From: Trema orientale
Lineage: Eukaryota; Streptophyta; Magnoliopsida; Rosales; Cannabaceae
DNA length: 64,000 bases
Direction of reading: 5' to 3'
Assembly (NCBI GenBank): GCA_002914845.1
Contig: JXTC01000047.1
Coordinates: 489,914-553,913, forward strand
Part shown: piece after piece, positions 1 through 12,535 of the stretch
Position numbering within the stretch: the first letter of the stretch is position 1
Layout: every line of letters begins with the position of its first letter
Program-made: the position numbers and the translations under genes
The notes under the pieces: generated by a model
Database searches by the model: none
Told to the model about the DNA's origin: nothing
Seen by the model: the letters and a program-made list of their open reading frames with translations, nothing else

Positions 1-2240
1 ATATTTTTAGTTAGTGACTAATTATAAAAAATTGTCACACCCCAAAACATGGTTATTCTAAAACTAGAACCTTATCATTCTTTCTATCTCTCCATCCTAC
101 CAAACAAGAGAGAGGATTTTGGTATTCACTCTTTTTTCATCTCATACTAAACACAAAAAGCTTTCGTTCGTGTCTCATCACCATTCCCTAAATGTATAGC
201 TGTCCTTCCTTCCTCACTTCATTCCCTCCTCCTATCAAGTATTGTTGTCACGACTCAAACCCTATGCCAGTGACAGAAAAGAAATTTCACAAATGAAAAT
301 TCAAAACTTATTTTTGAAAATTTTATAAAAATAATCTTTAAAGTAAAATTTTCACAGTTTTGTGATCACTATTAGATGTAGATTGTTAATAAAATTTATT
401 AAAATAAATCAAGCATTACTATCAGCAGTTTCACAATTCAGCACAATAATTATATAGACCGAGTCCGTGAAACGGGCCCTTAAGTGTTTAATACAAGCCA
501 AGATAAACTACAGAGTTATTTCCCAGTAAGATAATTAACTTCTCACTACTCTTCTCCTGAATTTTTAAAATCACACCGAGCACTACTTGAGAGGAAAAAA
601 GTAAGGGATGAGAATTCACATGCTCAATAGGAATTCAATTACCTTTTAAATGGATGCAATTTCTCAAACTTGCATGGTTAGTACCTTTAAATCCATTTAT
701 AAATCATTGGTATCCAGAATAATCACATATTCAAAACCAAAACCAAAATCAAATCCACATAATTGTATATATCATACATCAATAAGTAAATAAGTGAGCT
801 CTCATCCTCCTATCACGGCCCTGTAATACCTCTGTAGCAGAGGTACGCAGCATCCTGATACTGCCTGTAAGCGTATCAGTAAAAACGCGCAGGGGCCTAA
901 GTCTCTCACCTAGTATTACAGTAATTCACCAGCGATCTAAAAGATTGCGATACTATAATGGAACTCAAGTATGTGATCCTATGGTATGTACAATATGTAA
1001 CCCTTCATAACAACCATACATCCTATATTCAAATCATGCTTTAAAAAAATCCAACTAGGTATTATTCAGAGATTTACTGTACATGGGCAGCACACCGCTG
1101 TTTATCCCACAATCACATTATAAAACTATGTATAAAAATCTACACAGTCCATTCCCAGTATAATCCATCACGTTTCAACAATTTCTCAAAATCATCATAA
1201 AATCACGATTTTTAATAAATAAGTTTTAATGCAATTATAAATCAAAACAGATATAAAATGGGGTAATCGAACCCCTACCTCGATGTAATAGTAATACCAG
1301 GCTAATGACGTTCGTAAAATCCCCCGTTAGTCACTCGGGTATTCGAACAGTAATTTCCGGATTCCAGTAAGTCCACATGAAAAAGTGACTTTTCCACTGG
1401 AGCCTCAAATGGAGAAACGGAGGTCATCACTGAATTCAGAGCACCTACAAATATTAGATTAAATATATATTTTGTCAAAAGTGGGTCCCGGTGCGGGACT
1501 GACCCATGGCATACAAAACGGTACAATTTACGAGCCACGAAATTCTAATTTTTGTTCCACTTTGAAATATAGTGGTATTTTATATAAAAATTCATCACAA
1601 CCTCACTGAGTCCAAATTCGAAGTCAAAACTCAGTTTCGAGGTTCCGAACATTAATTAAGCTAAAAAATCCAAAAATTAGATAAATACCACTTTTTGTAA
1701 ATATTTAGAAAATATCCTCTTTTTCTAATTAAAATTTACCGCATTTCTGGATACCGCTTTTACTTATACTGACCGTAATTATTCATAGTTTTTAATCCTC
1801 TTTCACCTCATAAATTTAACTCGGGTAAAATAATTACCTAACAAAAAAATTTATGAAAATATCAATTTTTACAAACTTGGTAAAATGGTAAAAATCTTGA
1901 CCGTGAAACCACTTGGAGAAGATCGGCGATAGCGAGAGAGAGCTGCACGTGCTGGCGGTGAGGGTAGCCGACGTCGGACGACAAAAATCTCACCGAAAAA
2001 TTATGCCAAAGTCAGTAGTTTTGGAGGACTAGATCTCGGCCACCGGAGTTCCGATTCCGGCGAAACTGGTCGGCCTCTCTTCGTCGATGAGTCCCCTTTC
2101 GCGCGGGGTGGCATGTGGGTCCGGCAGCGGTGGTACTCGGCAGAAATTGTGTGTTTTTCTCCTTCTCTCAAGCCCTCTCTTGTGAAAAGATGAAATTTTG
2201 AGGCCCCTTTTAAGCAATTTCAGCAATTGTAATACTTTAT
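1..2240 (-). mobile_element. Probable LTR-type retroelement remnant, non-coding
   Basis: There is no credible gene here. The plus strand has two TGTCAC-type starts, near 34 (TGTCACACCCCAAAAC) and near 247 (TGTCACGACTCAAACC), a form common at the edges of plant gypsy LTRs. A GC-richer stretch at about 1900-2180 read on the minus strand resembles the leader part of long plant LTRs. No matching second LTR, primer-binding site or coding domain is in the window, so this may be a solo or truncated LTR cut by the window edge. The call rests on general resemblance only. Confidence 0.3.
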
Positions 2241-5040
2241 TTTTAAATTCAAGATATTTTGCTTATTTTATTCTGAAAAATCAAAATCACAACAGTGTCA
2301 TTGAGCTTAAAATGTCTCTTTTATCCTTATATTTTACCAGATTTTACAATTGCCTAAGCCAAGTTTAAATCCAATTGATTGTATTATAATTAGCAAAAAA
2401 AGAAACAGAATTACGAGGAAATAAAAACTATTTTACGTATATGCAAAACTTATAACGTCCCTCGCACCAAAAAGAAAGAAAAATTCCTAAGATATATAAT
2501 CTATGTACAAGATGCAATTGGTTTAATAAAAGAGAATCACAACAAAGAAAGAGAACTATTTTAATGTACGTAGAACACCTCGATAATGCTATTGCATTAG
2601 GCACATATAATTTCAGATACGCATCATTGTGACACACTTCAAAATATCATATACGTACGTACCTTAAACAACTGTCACTCTTTTCGAGATGGAACAACGG
2701 GAGTATGATGTTGAGAGTTGTTACCAGTTACTAGGTTTTTTCTTTTCCTTTACTCTATGGTGCAATTGAGAAAAGAGGTCCAAAACTAAGATCAGAGAAC
2801 GGTGCAATTAAAAAAGAGGTTCAGAACAAATATTTTAATCATCAGAACCAAAAGAGTACCGTGTCAGCTCAGCTTCATGCCACGTATATACATTTGCATA
2901 TAATGTCCTACTTTACGAGATTGATGCAATCTTCCCCAGAAAGAAAAAACAAATAATTTATCGCATAAAAATTAAAACCTTAAAAGAAGAAAACAAATTA
3001 AATAAAAAGGATCAAAGGGCGTAAAACGTGTCGAAACACCACATGTCCACGTACGCTCCACGTATTACTTGGCCGAATCCTTATCTTCTTTATGAAACAG
3101 CTGTAAGCCTGTAATATCTTTCCGTGCTTAAACTAGTATATAGCTGACTCAATTATTAAGACGAATCCAAATCTTCAAAAAAAAAAATTCGTCTCTGTTT
3201 CTCCGCGGGTGTTGTACGGACTACGGCCCTCCTGGAGATATTTTCTTTTGGTCTTTATTTATGCTACGTAGATCACAATCTTGTCTCCTTAAACACTAAC
3301 AAGTAATAACAAGACCAAAAGCATCACTTAAATTTGATATCTACAACGTTTGTAGTATAACGTGGCACTAGCTTATAGGTTATACCCCTTGTTCCTAGCA
3401 TGGGACTAAGAGCAGAAGATTAATTACTTTTGTTCCAGTTACACTCATGATCTTCCGTGATCTCATTGAACTTGAAAGGACTTGTACATCAAACTAATCG
3501 AACTATATGTTAGATTTTCGATTATCGTAGCGTTCACAAAGACTCAAGATTAGGAAATAATTACGTGGTTTTGCCAATCAAAATTTCCATTTTTTAACAA
3601 TTTTTTTTTTTTTTGGGCTTGGAAATTTCGAATGAGATCTAGAAGCTTTGTTCGGGAAAGTTGTAGAAGCTTTGTTTTTGAGTAATGAATTTAGATAATA
3701 AACAATTGGAAGTAGGCCAATCCTGTTTTGTGCCATTGGCAATCGTGACTGTATGTGGCGTTGGTTCGATTATTGATACCCAAAGTAACAATAAAATATA
3801 TGAAACTATGGCCAACTTGGATATTTTTATCATATTATTTAAAATAATGTCTAATTCCCACTTTCAGCAAGAGAGTGTGCACCAATACAAGGCACTCACT
3901 TGTTCTGCTTACGTATCCCAATAATAGCGGGATACGTGTCGCGAAATACTTTAGACACGTATTGCTTGTTATTGTATATATATTTTATTCGACGTTTTGT
4001 TGTATTTTATTTTTTCTTTTTATTAATTATTGTCTTTGTAGTATTTTACTCATGCATTAGTACTTCTGCATAAATATTTTTTTTATATCTCCCTCCGAAA
4101 AGAGAAATTGGGTATAAGAATTCAGATATTGTGATGCTTGGAGTTGGACCTAATTGGTTACTCGGTAGTCGGTACGCTTTATACGTACCATGGATACTTA
4201 TGACGTGCTGTATGCAAATTTAATATATTTTAAATTGGTATAGTATACAAGAGAGGTAGATATTTATACTCAAATATAACAGTGTGTATTGAAAATAATG
4301 GCAAGTTTGACTCCTGTTTCAATGATTTCATAAAGTGCACCGTGCACGCGTGGTTTTATATATCGTTTCAGTTTTGTATACTTTCAGTTTTGTATACTTT
4401 CAGTTTGAAAGCGGGAGGGGAAAAAAATCACACTCTGATAGCAACCAGAAGTTGCACAAGATATTATGCACCATGAAAAAACTGACAAAATGCAAATTTA
4501 GAGAATGAGCTTTTTTTATACCTTAAAAAAAAATAATCTATTTGACTGAAGAAAAAACATAAGCAAAGCTTAATTTTACAATCTAAAATCGACTTTTTGT
4601 TTACAGAAGGAAAAAAAAAAAAAAAACAAAGCATCATTTCTTATATAACCTTATTTTTTCAATGAATACTCTTATGTGGAATTTGTTAAAAGAGAATAAA
4701 AAAAACACATATACAAGAAACAATGTTACAAATCCATCAATTAAGAAAATCGGTATTGAGACAAATATATACAATCCCTATTAGTTGAAATTAAAATTTT
4801 GAGATAAAAGCTAATTCCAATATTTTTATAAACCAGATTTTTTTTTTTTTTTTGAACTGGAGCTGAACCTAGTTGTATTATAATATTGTATAAAAATGTT
4901 ACAAACCAATAATAGGTGGGGTATCTATCCAACCAATGAGATATCTCAAAACCAAATTGTGGCTGTGGACAATAAAATAAAATAAAATAAAATAACCCTT
5001 TTGTGAGAGCCACCCCCTCTTTCCTCCCATCCCCCTATGG
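2241..5040. other. Intergenic, no gene recognised
   Basis: This is AT-rich DNA with only short chance reading frames. It contains homopolymer runs, a tandem (AATAA) run at about 4973-4995, and a cluster of ACGT cores at about 3025-3065. None of this could be tied to a gene; it may include distal promoter sequence of the heat stress factor gene that begins at 5847. Confidence 0.6.
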
Positions 5041-5043
5041 AAC

Positions 5044-5056
5044 TTCCAGAACTTTC
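5044..5056 (+). promoter_or_regulatory. Consensus heat shock element (distal)
   Basis: The motif TTCCAGAACTTTC fits TTCnnGAAnnTTC exactly, the three-unit site bound by HSF trimers. A further GAA one base off register (GGAAC) lies just upstream. It is about 800 bp before the start codon of a heat stress factor gene, which suggests control by HSFs, including possible self-regulation. Function is inferred. Confidence 0.7.
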
Positions 5057-5130
5057 CTACGGACCACTCTCTCTTCACACTACCAGTCCTATATCTATAC
5101 ATTGCCAAATGAAGAAATAGCTAGTGGCAC

Positions 5131-5161
<31 letters not shown>

Positions 5162-5230
5162 AGAAAGAAAGAAACAAATACAAAATAAAATAATAATAAG
5201 AGTAATAAAAACTTTGCTCCACCAAGCAAG

Positions 5231-5243
5231 ATCTAGAACTTTC
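5231..5243 (+). promoter_or_regulatory. Near-consensus heat shock element (proximal)
   Basis: ATCTAGAACTTTC fits ATC-nn-GAA-nn-TTC, two perfect units and one with a single mismatch. It shares the core AGAACTTTCCT with the distal element at 5044. It lies about 95 bp upstream of a TATA-like AATAAATATC at about 5325-5334, the usual place for an active HSE. Confidence 0.6.
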
Positions 5244-5349
5244 CTCCATTTTTTTAAATCAAAACCCCTTTCTATATTTGACCCTTTGGACACCAAATCC
5301 GCAGCTCCCACGGGTCCTCTTTACAATAAATATCCACTCATATAACGGC

Positions 5350-5362
5350 TTCAACGACTTTC
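5350..5362 (+). promoter_or_regulatory. Degenerate heat shock element near the presumed transcription start
   Basis: TTCAACGACTTTC keeps both outer TTC units at HSE spacing, but the middle unit is CGA instead of GAA. It lies about 20-30 bp after the TATA-like sequence at 5325-5334, at or just past the likely start of transcription. It is weaker evidence than the two upstream sites. Confidence 0.4.
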
Positions 5363-5376
5363 CCAAAAGAGGAAAA

Positions 5377-5728
5377 ATGCAGACACGGTTATAGAGTTCT
5401 TTTAAGTTGAAGAAGTAGAAGAAGAAGAAGAAGAAGAAGAATCCATTACAAGCCTCGCTTTTTCTTTATTTTTCTTCTTTTCCCCCACTTTTCTCTCTTC
5501 CCTTTTCTTCTACACCCCTTTATTTTTCTAACTTTATAGCTAGTTATTCTCAGTACTCTTTTTCATTTCAACAACAAAAAAAAAAAAAAAAAAAACCCAT
5601 TTGAGTTCTTGCCATGCTTCAACTGATTTTCGGTTCTATAGTTAGTAATATCTAGTTATTTGATCAAAACAGAAATCCCGTTTATGTTTTTGGTACGTTT
5701 GATCTGTTTTCGATTTTCTAGATCCTAA
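5377..5728 (+). promoter_or_regulatory. Leader of the HSF gene with three short upstream reading frames
   Basis: Between the presumed start near 5360 and the ATG at 5847 there are three complete upstream frames: 5377-5394 (5 codons plus stop), 5614-5655 (13 plus stop) and 5684-5728 (14 plus stop). A GAA-rich tract lies at about 5407-5441 and an A-rich run at 5574-5595. Upstream frames usually lower translation of the main frame. Whether the leader is unspliced cannot be told from the sequence. Confidence 0.4.
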
Positions 5729-5846
5729 TTTTCGGTTTATTCGATCAAACCCATCTGTCCCACTGGGGTTATTGAAACTTAAGAAGTGAAAATTCAGTGA
5801 GAGAATAATCAAAGGCCCAGAAAAATTGATTTTGATTTTTCAAGCC

Positions 5847-7883
5847 ATGAATTTTCTGTACCCGGTTAAGGAAGAGTACCCAAGTGGGTCGAGTTCTTCG
5901 CAGTATGCGGGCGGTGACTCACGGACACCACTAATGCCTCCACCTCAGCCAATGGAAGGGCTTCATGATGTAGGTCCTCCACCGTTCCTCACCAAGACTT
6001 ATGACATGGTGGATGACCCAACAACCAATCGGATAGTCTCTTGGAGCAGAGATGGTACCAGCTTTGTCGTTTGGGATCCTCATTCCTTTGCCATGAATCT
6101 CCTTCCCAGATATTTCAAGCACAATAATTTCTCAAGCTTTGTTAGGCAGCTCAATACTTATGTAAGTTTCTCTCTTACCCCCAATTCCTCTCCTACTAAA
6201 AAGATTTAATCCAAAATGTTAGTTTTTGAGATATACCCAGACGGAGAAAGATGAAATTTCAACTCAAAAATTAACCAAGAACTATTTTGGTGACCAAAAA
6301 ATTACTAATTATTTTCAGACCAAAAAAAAAAAAAGTTCTTTCTATTAAGTTTTGTTAGGCAGCTAAGTGCTTTTGTAAGTTTTCTGTCTGACCCAATTCT
6401 TCTCTTATTTAAAAATTATATCATGTTAGTTTTGAGAGATACCCAGATGGATAAAATGAAATTTCAGTTAAAAAATTAACTAACTAAGAACTACACTTGT
6501 GATCATGATCATAAAATTACGAATTTTTCACCCAAAAAAAAAAATAATTTTTCTACCCAAATTCTCGATATTTTTCTTTTTCCTAAAATTTTCCCATTAT
6601 TTTCACTTTTTTTTTAATAAAAAATTGTAATTTAAATATATGCTAGGATGTTCATAAAAGTTCTGGAATTTGCTTGTCTCTAACTCTAAGTTCTGGAAAT
6701 GAACCAGAGCAATAATTAGCTGTTTGCAGAATGTTCATGCAGGTCTCTGATTTTCTCTGCACCATTTTTTCTTTTAACGTTTTCTACTTTGTCTTGTCTT
6801 CCCATTCTTTTCTGGGTTCACCTTCATTCTCCACAATTTTGTCTTTTTCTGCGCCATCATTTACAGTAGCTTTTGTTTCCCCCCCTCTTCCTGATAACCC
6901 TTTCTCTAATTTTCATCAGCCGAAAAAAAAAAAAAAGAGAAAACTTGTGGTTGATATAATCTCACCCATCAAATTCAAAATCACGGTAAACGTCTCTTTC
7001 AATCACTTTTATGTGTTTATGCGAAAAACAGAGGTTTTTTCATGAAATTTTCTCAAAAAAAGGAAAAAAAAAAATCTCCATTTTTTGATTTCAAAAAAAT
7101 ATTTGAGTTCAAAACGTGCAGGGCTTTAGAAAAATCGATGCAGATACATGGGAATTTGCCAATGAGGGGTTTATCAGAGGCCAGAAGCATCTTTTGAGAA
7201 ATATCAAGAGGAGAAGAGCTCCTTCTCAGCCATTTCTACAAGAGCAACAGGCCTTAGGCCCATGTGTGGAGTTGGGCCGGTTTGGGCTTGATGGGGAGAT
7301 CGACCGCTTGAGGAGAGACAAGCAAGTTTTGATGATGGAGTTAGTCAAGCTGAGACAACAACAGCAGAACACTAAAGCTTATCTTCAAGCTATGGAGCAA
7401 AGGCTACAAGGCACAGAAATGAAGCAGCAACAAATGATGGCTTTCTTAGCTAGAGCAATGCAAAACCCATCTTTCTTACAGCAGTTGGTTCAACAAAAGG
7501 AGAGAAGGAAAGCCCTTGAGGAGGCCATGACCAAGAAAAGAAGAAGGCCCATTGATCAAGGGCCAAGTAGCAGTAGCAGGTCCAGTGAGCCTCAAATGAG
7601 CCAGAACCCAATTAAGATGGAGCCTCTTGAGGTTAGTGACTATGGTTTTGAAGTCTCAGAGCTGGAAGCTTTGGCACTTGAGATGCAAGGTTTTGGGAAG
7701 CAGAGAATGGAGCAGGAGGATGGTGAGGATGATGAGCTTGAGGCACCAGAGAGTGGGGATAGAGAACTTGATGATGGGTTTTGGGAAGAATTGTTTAGTG
7801 AAGGAGCTAAAGGTGGAGAAGATGAAGAAGATGTTAATGTGTTGGCTGATCGTTTTGGTTACTTGGGTTCAAGCCCAAGGTAA
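5847..7883 (+). CDS. HSFA6B: Heat stress transcription factor, class A (A6b/A7/A2-type)
   Basis: Exons are 5847-6161 and 7122-7883, with a phase-0 GT-AG intron that splits the DNA-binding domain at LNTY/GFRKI, the position conserved in plant HSF genes. The product is 358 aa. The DNA-binding domain spans about residues 44-137 ([14 protein letters not shown] to NIKRRR). A heptad-rich HR-A/B oligomerisation region follows at about 162-215, joined directly to the HR-A core as in class A. A basic nuclear signal KKRRRP is at 243-248, an AHA activation motif with core GFWEELF at 324-330, and an export-like tail ADRFGYLGS lies near the C terminus. [15 protein letters not shown] and GYLGS favour the A6b/A7 clade over A1, and the exact paralogue is uncertain. 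The ATG at 5847 was chosen because it is the first ATG in frame and gives the family-like start [10 protein letters not shown]. Family members activate heat-shock and stress genes in the nucleus. Two well-formed HSEs and a degenerate third lie at 5044-5362. Reading on into the intron would give a short form ending inside the DNA-binding domain. Confidence 0.95.
6131..6534 (+). repeat. Tandem duplication of exon 1 end plus intron start, in the HSF gene
   Basis: About 190 bp starting at the 3' end of exon 1 (6131-6321) recurs, diverged, at 6342-6534 inside the intron. The second copy keeps GTTAGGCAGCT and a splice-donor-like GTAAGT at 6375-6380, matching the real donor at 6162-6167. Later shared blocks include ATGTTAGTTTTGAGA-like, ATACCCAGA and ATGAAATTTCA stretches. 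The exon-like part of copy two no longer encodes the DNA-binding helix cleanly. Confidence 0.8.
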
Positions 7884-10800
7884 AAAGCAATGATGGGATT
7901 TACTTCCCATAGAAAGTTCAGTTGTGTTTTTTCAAAAATTTTGAGACCTGGGTGAAGAAAGTTAACTTGGGTCTCTTCCAAAAGGTTGCCATTTAGGCCA
8001 TAACATTCACCTGGGTTTCTTTCTATTTGACAGAGGAGAGGACAAGAGGGACTCACAGAGAAGTGTATTGGTGGAAATTATCTTGTTTCTGGTGTCTCTA
8101 ACCCCTTTATTTACTTCTTTTTTTCAAGTCACTTTTTCTTCATATTGTACCTTTTTTCCCTCTCAAAATTTTTCTCTTTATCTTGGTTAGGTAGGTTGCA
8201 AGCTGTTGCTTTGGACAAGAGGCTATGGTAGTTAATTTTTTTTTCCGAAGTTCTTGTTTCGTTTCATCCCAGAAAAATTTAAAATAAGAAAAAGAAAAAG
8301 CCAGCATTAAAATCCAATGTACCATGCCTTGTTTGTAATTTCTTGCTCTTTTTTTTTTGGTCCTCAAATGAATGTAGATTGTAGAAAAAGCTGTTGATGA
8401 TCTGGACAAAGAGTACCTGCTAGCTTCGAGAACCACAACTGAATTTTGTTTTGGCATCCAAGTTGCCGTTGGTAGTTGACACTGTCGGTTCGATTTTTGT
8501 TCTTTGTTTTGTCTTTTGTTCTTGACTACATGTCCTTAATTTATTGCTTCTGTGATACATAAGAAGAGGTGGTCGTGATGATAAGTTTCATGACGTTACA
8601 GTTCTGCCATGTAGATTTTTTGGCAAATTTGGTCCTCATCGGTCGTTTTCATCTGCTGAACATCAAGTCTGAAACGCAATTGTGGTAATGTATTGCTCTT
8701 TATGAGTGTTAGCGAACTCATTTTCTCCATCTCTATTGAATTCTCTTATCGTGTTTGACTTGTGGACTCTACAAAATATCTGACTTTATAATATAACTTG
8801 GAGTTCACATGTCAAGCACAGACGAGAATATAACAGAAAGTGCGGTGGGAAAAAAGAGTCCTACTAACACTCCTCTGCACTATGGACTAATAACTAAAAC
8901 AAATGTTTGTTAATGTCCCGTAGAGTCCTGCTGAATCATATTTCCAGAATCAGATCTTGAAGAACAATCACATGCTGATGGATAAACGAGGAGCCAAGAG
9001 CTCATTGTGAGTTAAGATGTTATTATATACGAACAGCCCTATGTTTTGTCTGCTGTGCATGATGATGATCTAAGATTTAGGAGTTCTGGTTTTCTGTGCC
9101 ATCTGGGATTGTTTTGGGGTGGATTATACGCAAAAAAAATACTTGAAACTTACAGACTGATAATCCTTCATAGCTGTGTTGGCTTATTTGTTGATGAATC
9201 TCTTATTCATATGCCAAGTTACTGTATATATTTTGGGGCCACAAGGACTGATTTTGAAAACTCCGACGCTCCGTTTATAAGAGGTTCATTAACTGATAGC
9301 TCTGCAGCGCTAGAATAGATCTATTAGTCCTGAGAATATCTGAGCCTCTAAGGTTAGGTGGGAGAGAACACATATTGATTTTGATAGTATGCATTTCTAA
9401 ACATTAGACCAAAGTCACATCAAAATCAAATAGAATATAAACTTGACGGCTCATAATCATTCACCAAGGATTAGTGTTCTTTTGCATCCTATCACACAAT
9501 TTTCATGTTAGAAGATCGAGTTCTGAGTGATTTTCCGTTCATCTTTTTAAGTCCTCTTTGTTTTGAGCAGACGTTCTACACTGCCGGACAGAGTTATTGG
9601 TACGTGGCCTTTCACAGCTACTGTTAAAGAAATGCAAAAATGGTATGCAAATTTGATTTTTATGGCCCTAAGCTGCAATGTCCACTAGAGAAAACTCATA
9701 ACTTACAATTTTCGTGGCCTTACAAAGTAAACCTTACAATTATAGTGTCAATACAGATTTTAAAATCGATGCCACATATTACAAACAATTAACTGAAACG
9801 GTTTCCTTCATATCAACCTTTCGGAAACACCAAGAATTGTTTGTCTTTTTAGCATTCTCTCTGGTTGAGGACAAATCCATGTAGAGTACTATAGTCAGTA
9901 TATACATGTTTTCATGTTTTGGCTGGGCCTAAACAATTGTATCATTGAGACAATGACCATGGCTTACACTTTATCATAGAGGTTCAGATATGGTCGAATT
10001 GATGTAGAAAATCTCATGGTGATCCATCGTTCTGCTCACCCTCAGAATTTTTTGCAGCACTCACAGAAGGACAATGCAAGTGTGGGTTGTCACTTGTCAC
10101 TACCATAAGGGTAGGCCACAAATGACATATTTGTCTTATGTACATGTTATATATATGCATACATGCAAATTGCATTTTCCTTTAAAATTTAAAAAAAAAA
10201 AACAGTACGGATGGAACCAGATTTTCATTTCCCTCCCTGAATTTCGTACTCTGATTTAGCAGCATCTCGTTTTAACTTTATTTATTCCAAGGGAAGTTGC
10301 ATTCATTCAATTACAAAACGATAAAATAACCAGGTGACAATTCATTCCAACACATCATTAATATCTTCAGTAATGGATTCCCCCCCTCTGTCGTTTGCAT
10401 TGTCGTATCTGAGTTGCATTGTCTCTCTGAACTCATAACCTGATTTTTCTTCAGAGGAAAACAAAAAATCTCTTCCTGCCGGGAATGTGGTATGGTTATT
10501 ATCATGTAGCCTTGTTATTAGATACACTGACTCATATTTAGTCTCTCTTTTTTTTTTTTCTTTTTTTTTTTAAAGCAAGGTGAATGTTTGTAGAGTTTTA
10601 GTGTAATATCTTATGTTTTATGAATTTATGTTTGCGCAAGTCGTACGATTTTATAAAAAATGTGGCTTAGCTCTTGTTGTAGATGATTACAGTTGACATG
10701 AGTTCAGGTGAGGAGAGATTATAATGTGAGGTTGAATGGTGAAAACCATATTGTAAATCTCTATATATGTAGAAGAATGACTCTCATTCCGTGGACGCGA

Positions 10801-11570
10801 CAGTTTTATCATTTATGCATCAACGTAAAATATTTGGTTCTTCTCGTGTGTGATGATTTTTTTACTTGGTTCTTTCCGTACGTTGATAAATTTCAAACAA
10901 CGGTTTAGAGTGGGAGTTTTGTAACAAGTAATATAAAACAGGGATTCTTCACAACACATTTTGACTCAGAAGATAAGAGTTCTATGACCTTGAATTTGTC
11001 TACTCGAATAATCGTAAATGATTTGAACTTCTAGCTTTTCTTCTATCTTCTCGGAAGTCTACCATGCAGTCCAATGCCTTAAATAAATCCTTTTAAAAAA
11101 TTCAAAATAAAAAGACCATGATATCAACGTGGCAACGGAAAATACAAAATTGACTAGTAAGTAGGAAACACATACTTTGCTTAGAAATGTCAAATTGAAA
11201 AATCAAGCTAGCCGACTCATATTCATCCTAGTGTAAAGTAGTGAAAAAACAAAACAAGGGCCAGCTATACTACGAGTTTAAGAGACGTGGTAATTAACCA
11301 AATCAAAGTTGACAAGCAGCCAAATTTGTCTAAGAATTATAATTATTATAATGTCCACGAGACCATTGATTCAAAAAACACTTTGAAGCCTGAACGAAGA
11401 AGACGAATCATTTGTCTATTTACTCCCCTGTAGACAATCATTGCTTAAGCCTTAACCCATCCGTGACCTTCCGTATTGTCTGTCCTTATATCGGCACTAT
11501 ATACTAATACGATTCACGTGTAACTTATGATCTAAACAGTTTTATGAAAATTGAATCCTAATGATTAAAT
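7884..11570. other. HSF 3' region and intergenic DNA, no gene recognised
   Basis: After the stop at 7883 comes a T-rich stretch that should hold the 3' untranslated region. The rest, to 11570, contains only short chance frames of mixed composition with no recognisable domain, RNA gene or repeat with defined ends. Confidence 0.5.
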
Positions 11571-12480
11571 TACTACCGAGTGGGTGGTCTAGCATTAAGG
11601 TAAACTGTGGACGGGCTCGAGTGTGGTGAGTAGCCTTCTTGGAGCGTTAAATGTAAAGACTTGTTTTTTACCAGTCCAATAGTCCAATGCTTGATATAAA
11701 ATTCCTAAGAGCCTATTCCCAGCTTTTCTTAGTCCTAGCAAAATTTGGTGTGGTTGACTGACACTATCGCCCTTCATTCCCAAAGAATAGGGCTCACCGT
11801 CTAATGCGTGGAACGAACATTTTTTATCAAAGGCTCTTATGGTAACGCCCAAAAAATATATGCTTACACCAGTCACCTCCATTCAGACTTTCAGTTATCA
11901 AAAGAAAAAAAAAAAAAATCCCAATTATTGGAACTGATGTTACATTGGATCTGTAAGGGGCTTGTGATTTATGGTGTCATTGATTGGTGCTTATTACAAT
12001 AAAATGTTTTAAAATTTTGAGGTCCATGGCTGATTCATGAATATGGGTAAATAGGTTTTAGAGACTTTGAACACAAATGCCCCTTTTTTTGGGGTTTTGA
12101 TTACTACGTAGGAAAATTTACTTGGATAGTGCTATTTTGGCACAAAATGACTTATTTAGTTATAATTTTTAAAATGACATTTCTAGTGCTCTCCATGAAA
12201 TAAAAAGTTTAAAATACCCTTCGACTGGACTTGTTTGAATAACTTTTATCAGAGCTTTCAGATTACTTCTTCTTCTTTTCGCATCTTTTTTTTTTTAATT
12301 TTTTTTAATTAAAATTCTAAAACCCATAAAAGAGAACTGGAAGAAAAATCGTTGAACACATCCATTCCCCTCCATTTTACATCAAATAACCATATCTCCT
12401 CTACTCCCTATTTCACAAAGAATATTATCAAAATCTACTTCAATTAAATATATACCCACTCCCCAAACACACTCTAGCAG

Positions 12481-12483
<3 letters not shown>

Positions 12484-12535
<52 letters not shown>
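12484..12535 (+). repeat. (CT)n microsatellite
   Basis: This is an almost pure CT run of about 52 bp, followed by TCTAGAACTATC. Such pyrimidine tracts are common in plant 5' leaders, but no convincing reading frame follows; the nearby ATG at about 12600 stops after three codons. Confidence 0.85.

Noticed and set aside
6731-7045. 104-codon open frame inside the HSF intron
   Set aside because: It is T-rich and low in information, lies between the two proven exons, and has no domain or splice link in frame.
7627-7893. 88-codon frame overlapping HSF exon 2
   Set aside because: A shadow frame of the real exon; composition is explained by the acidic C terminus of the HSF.
11577-11882. SINE-like words (GGTGGTCTAGCATTAAGG, GGGCTCGAGTGTGG) and a 95-codon minus-strand frame
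   Set aside because: A-box and B-box matches are poor, no target duplication was found, and the frame has no recognisable domain.
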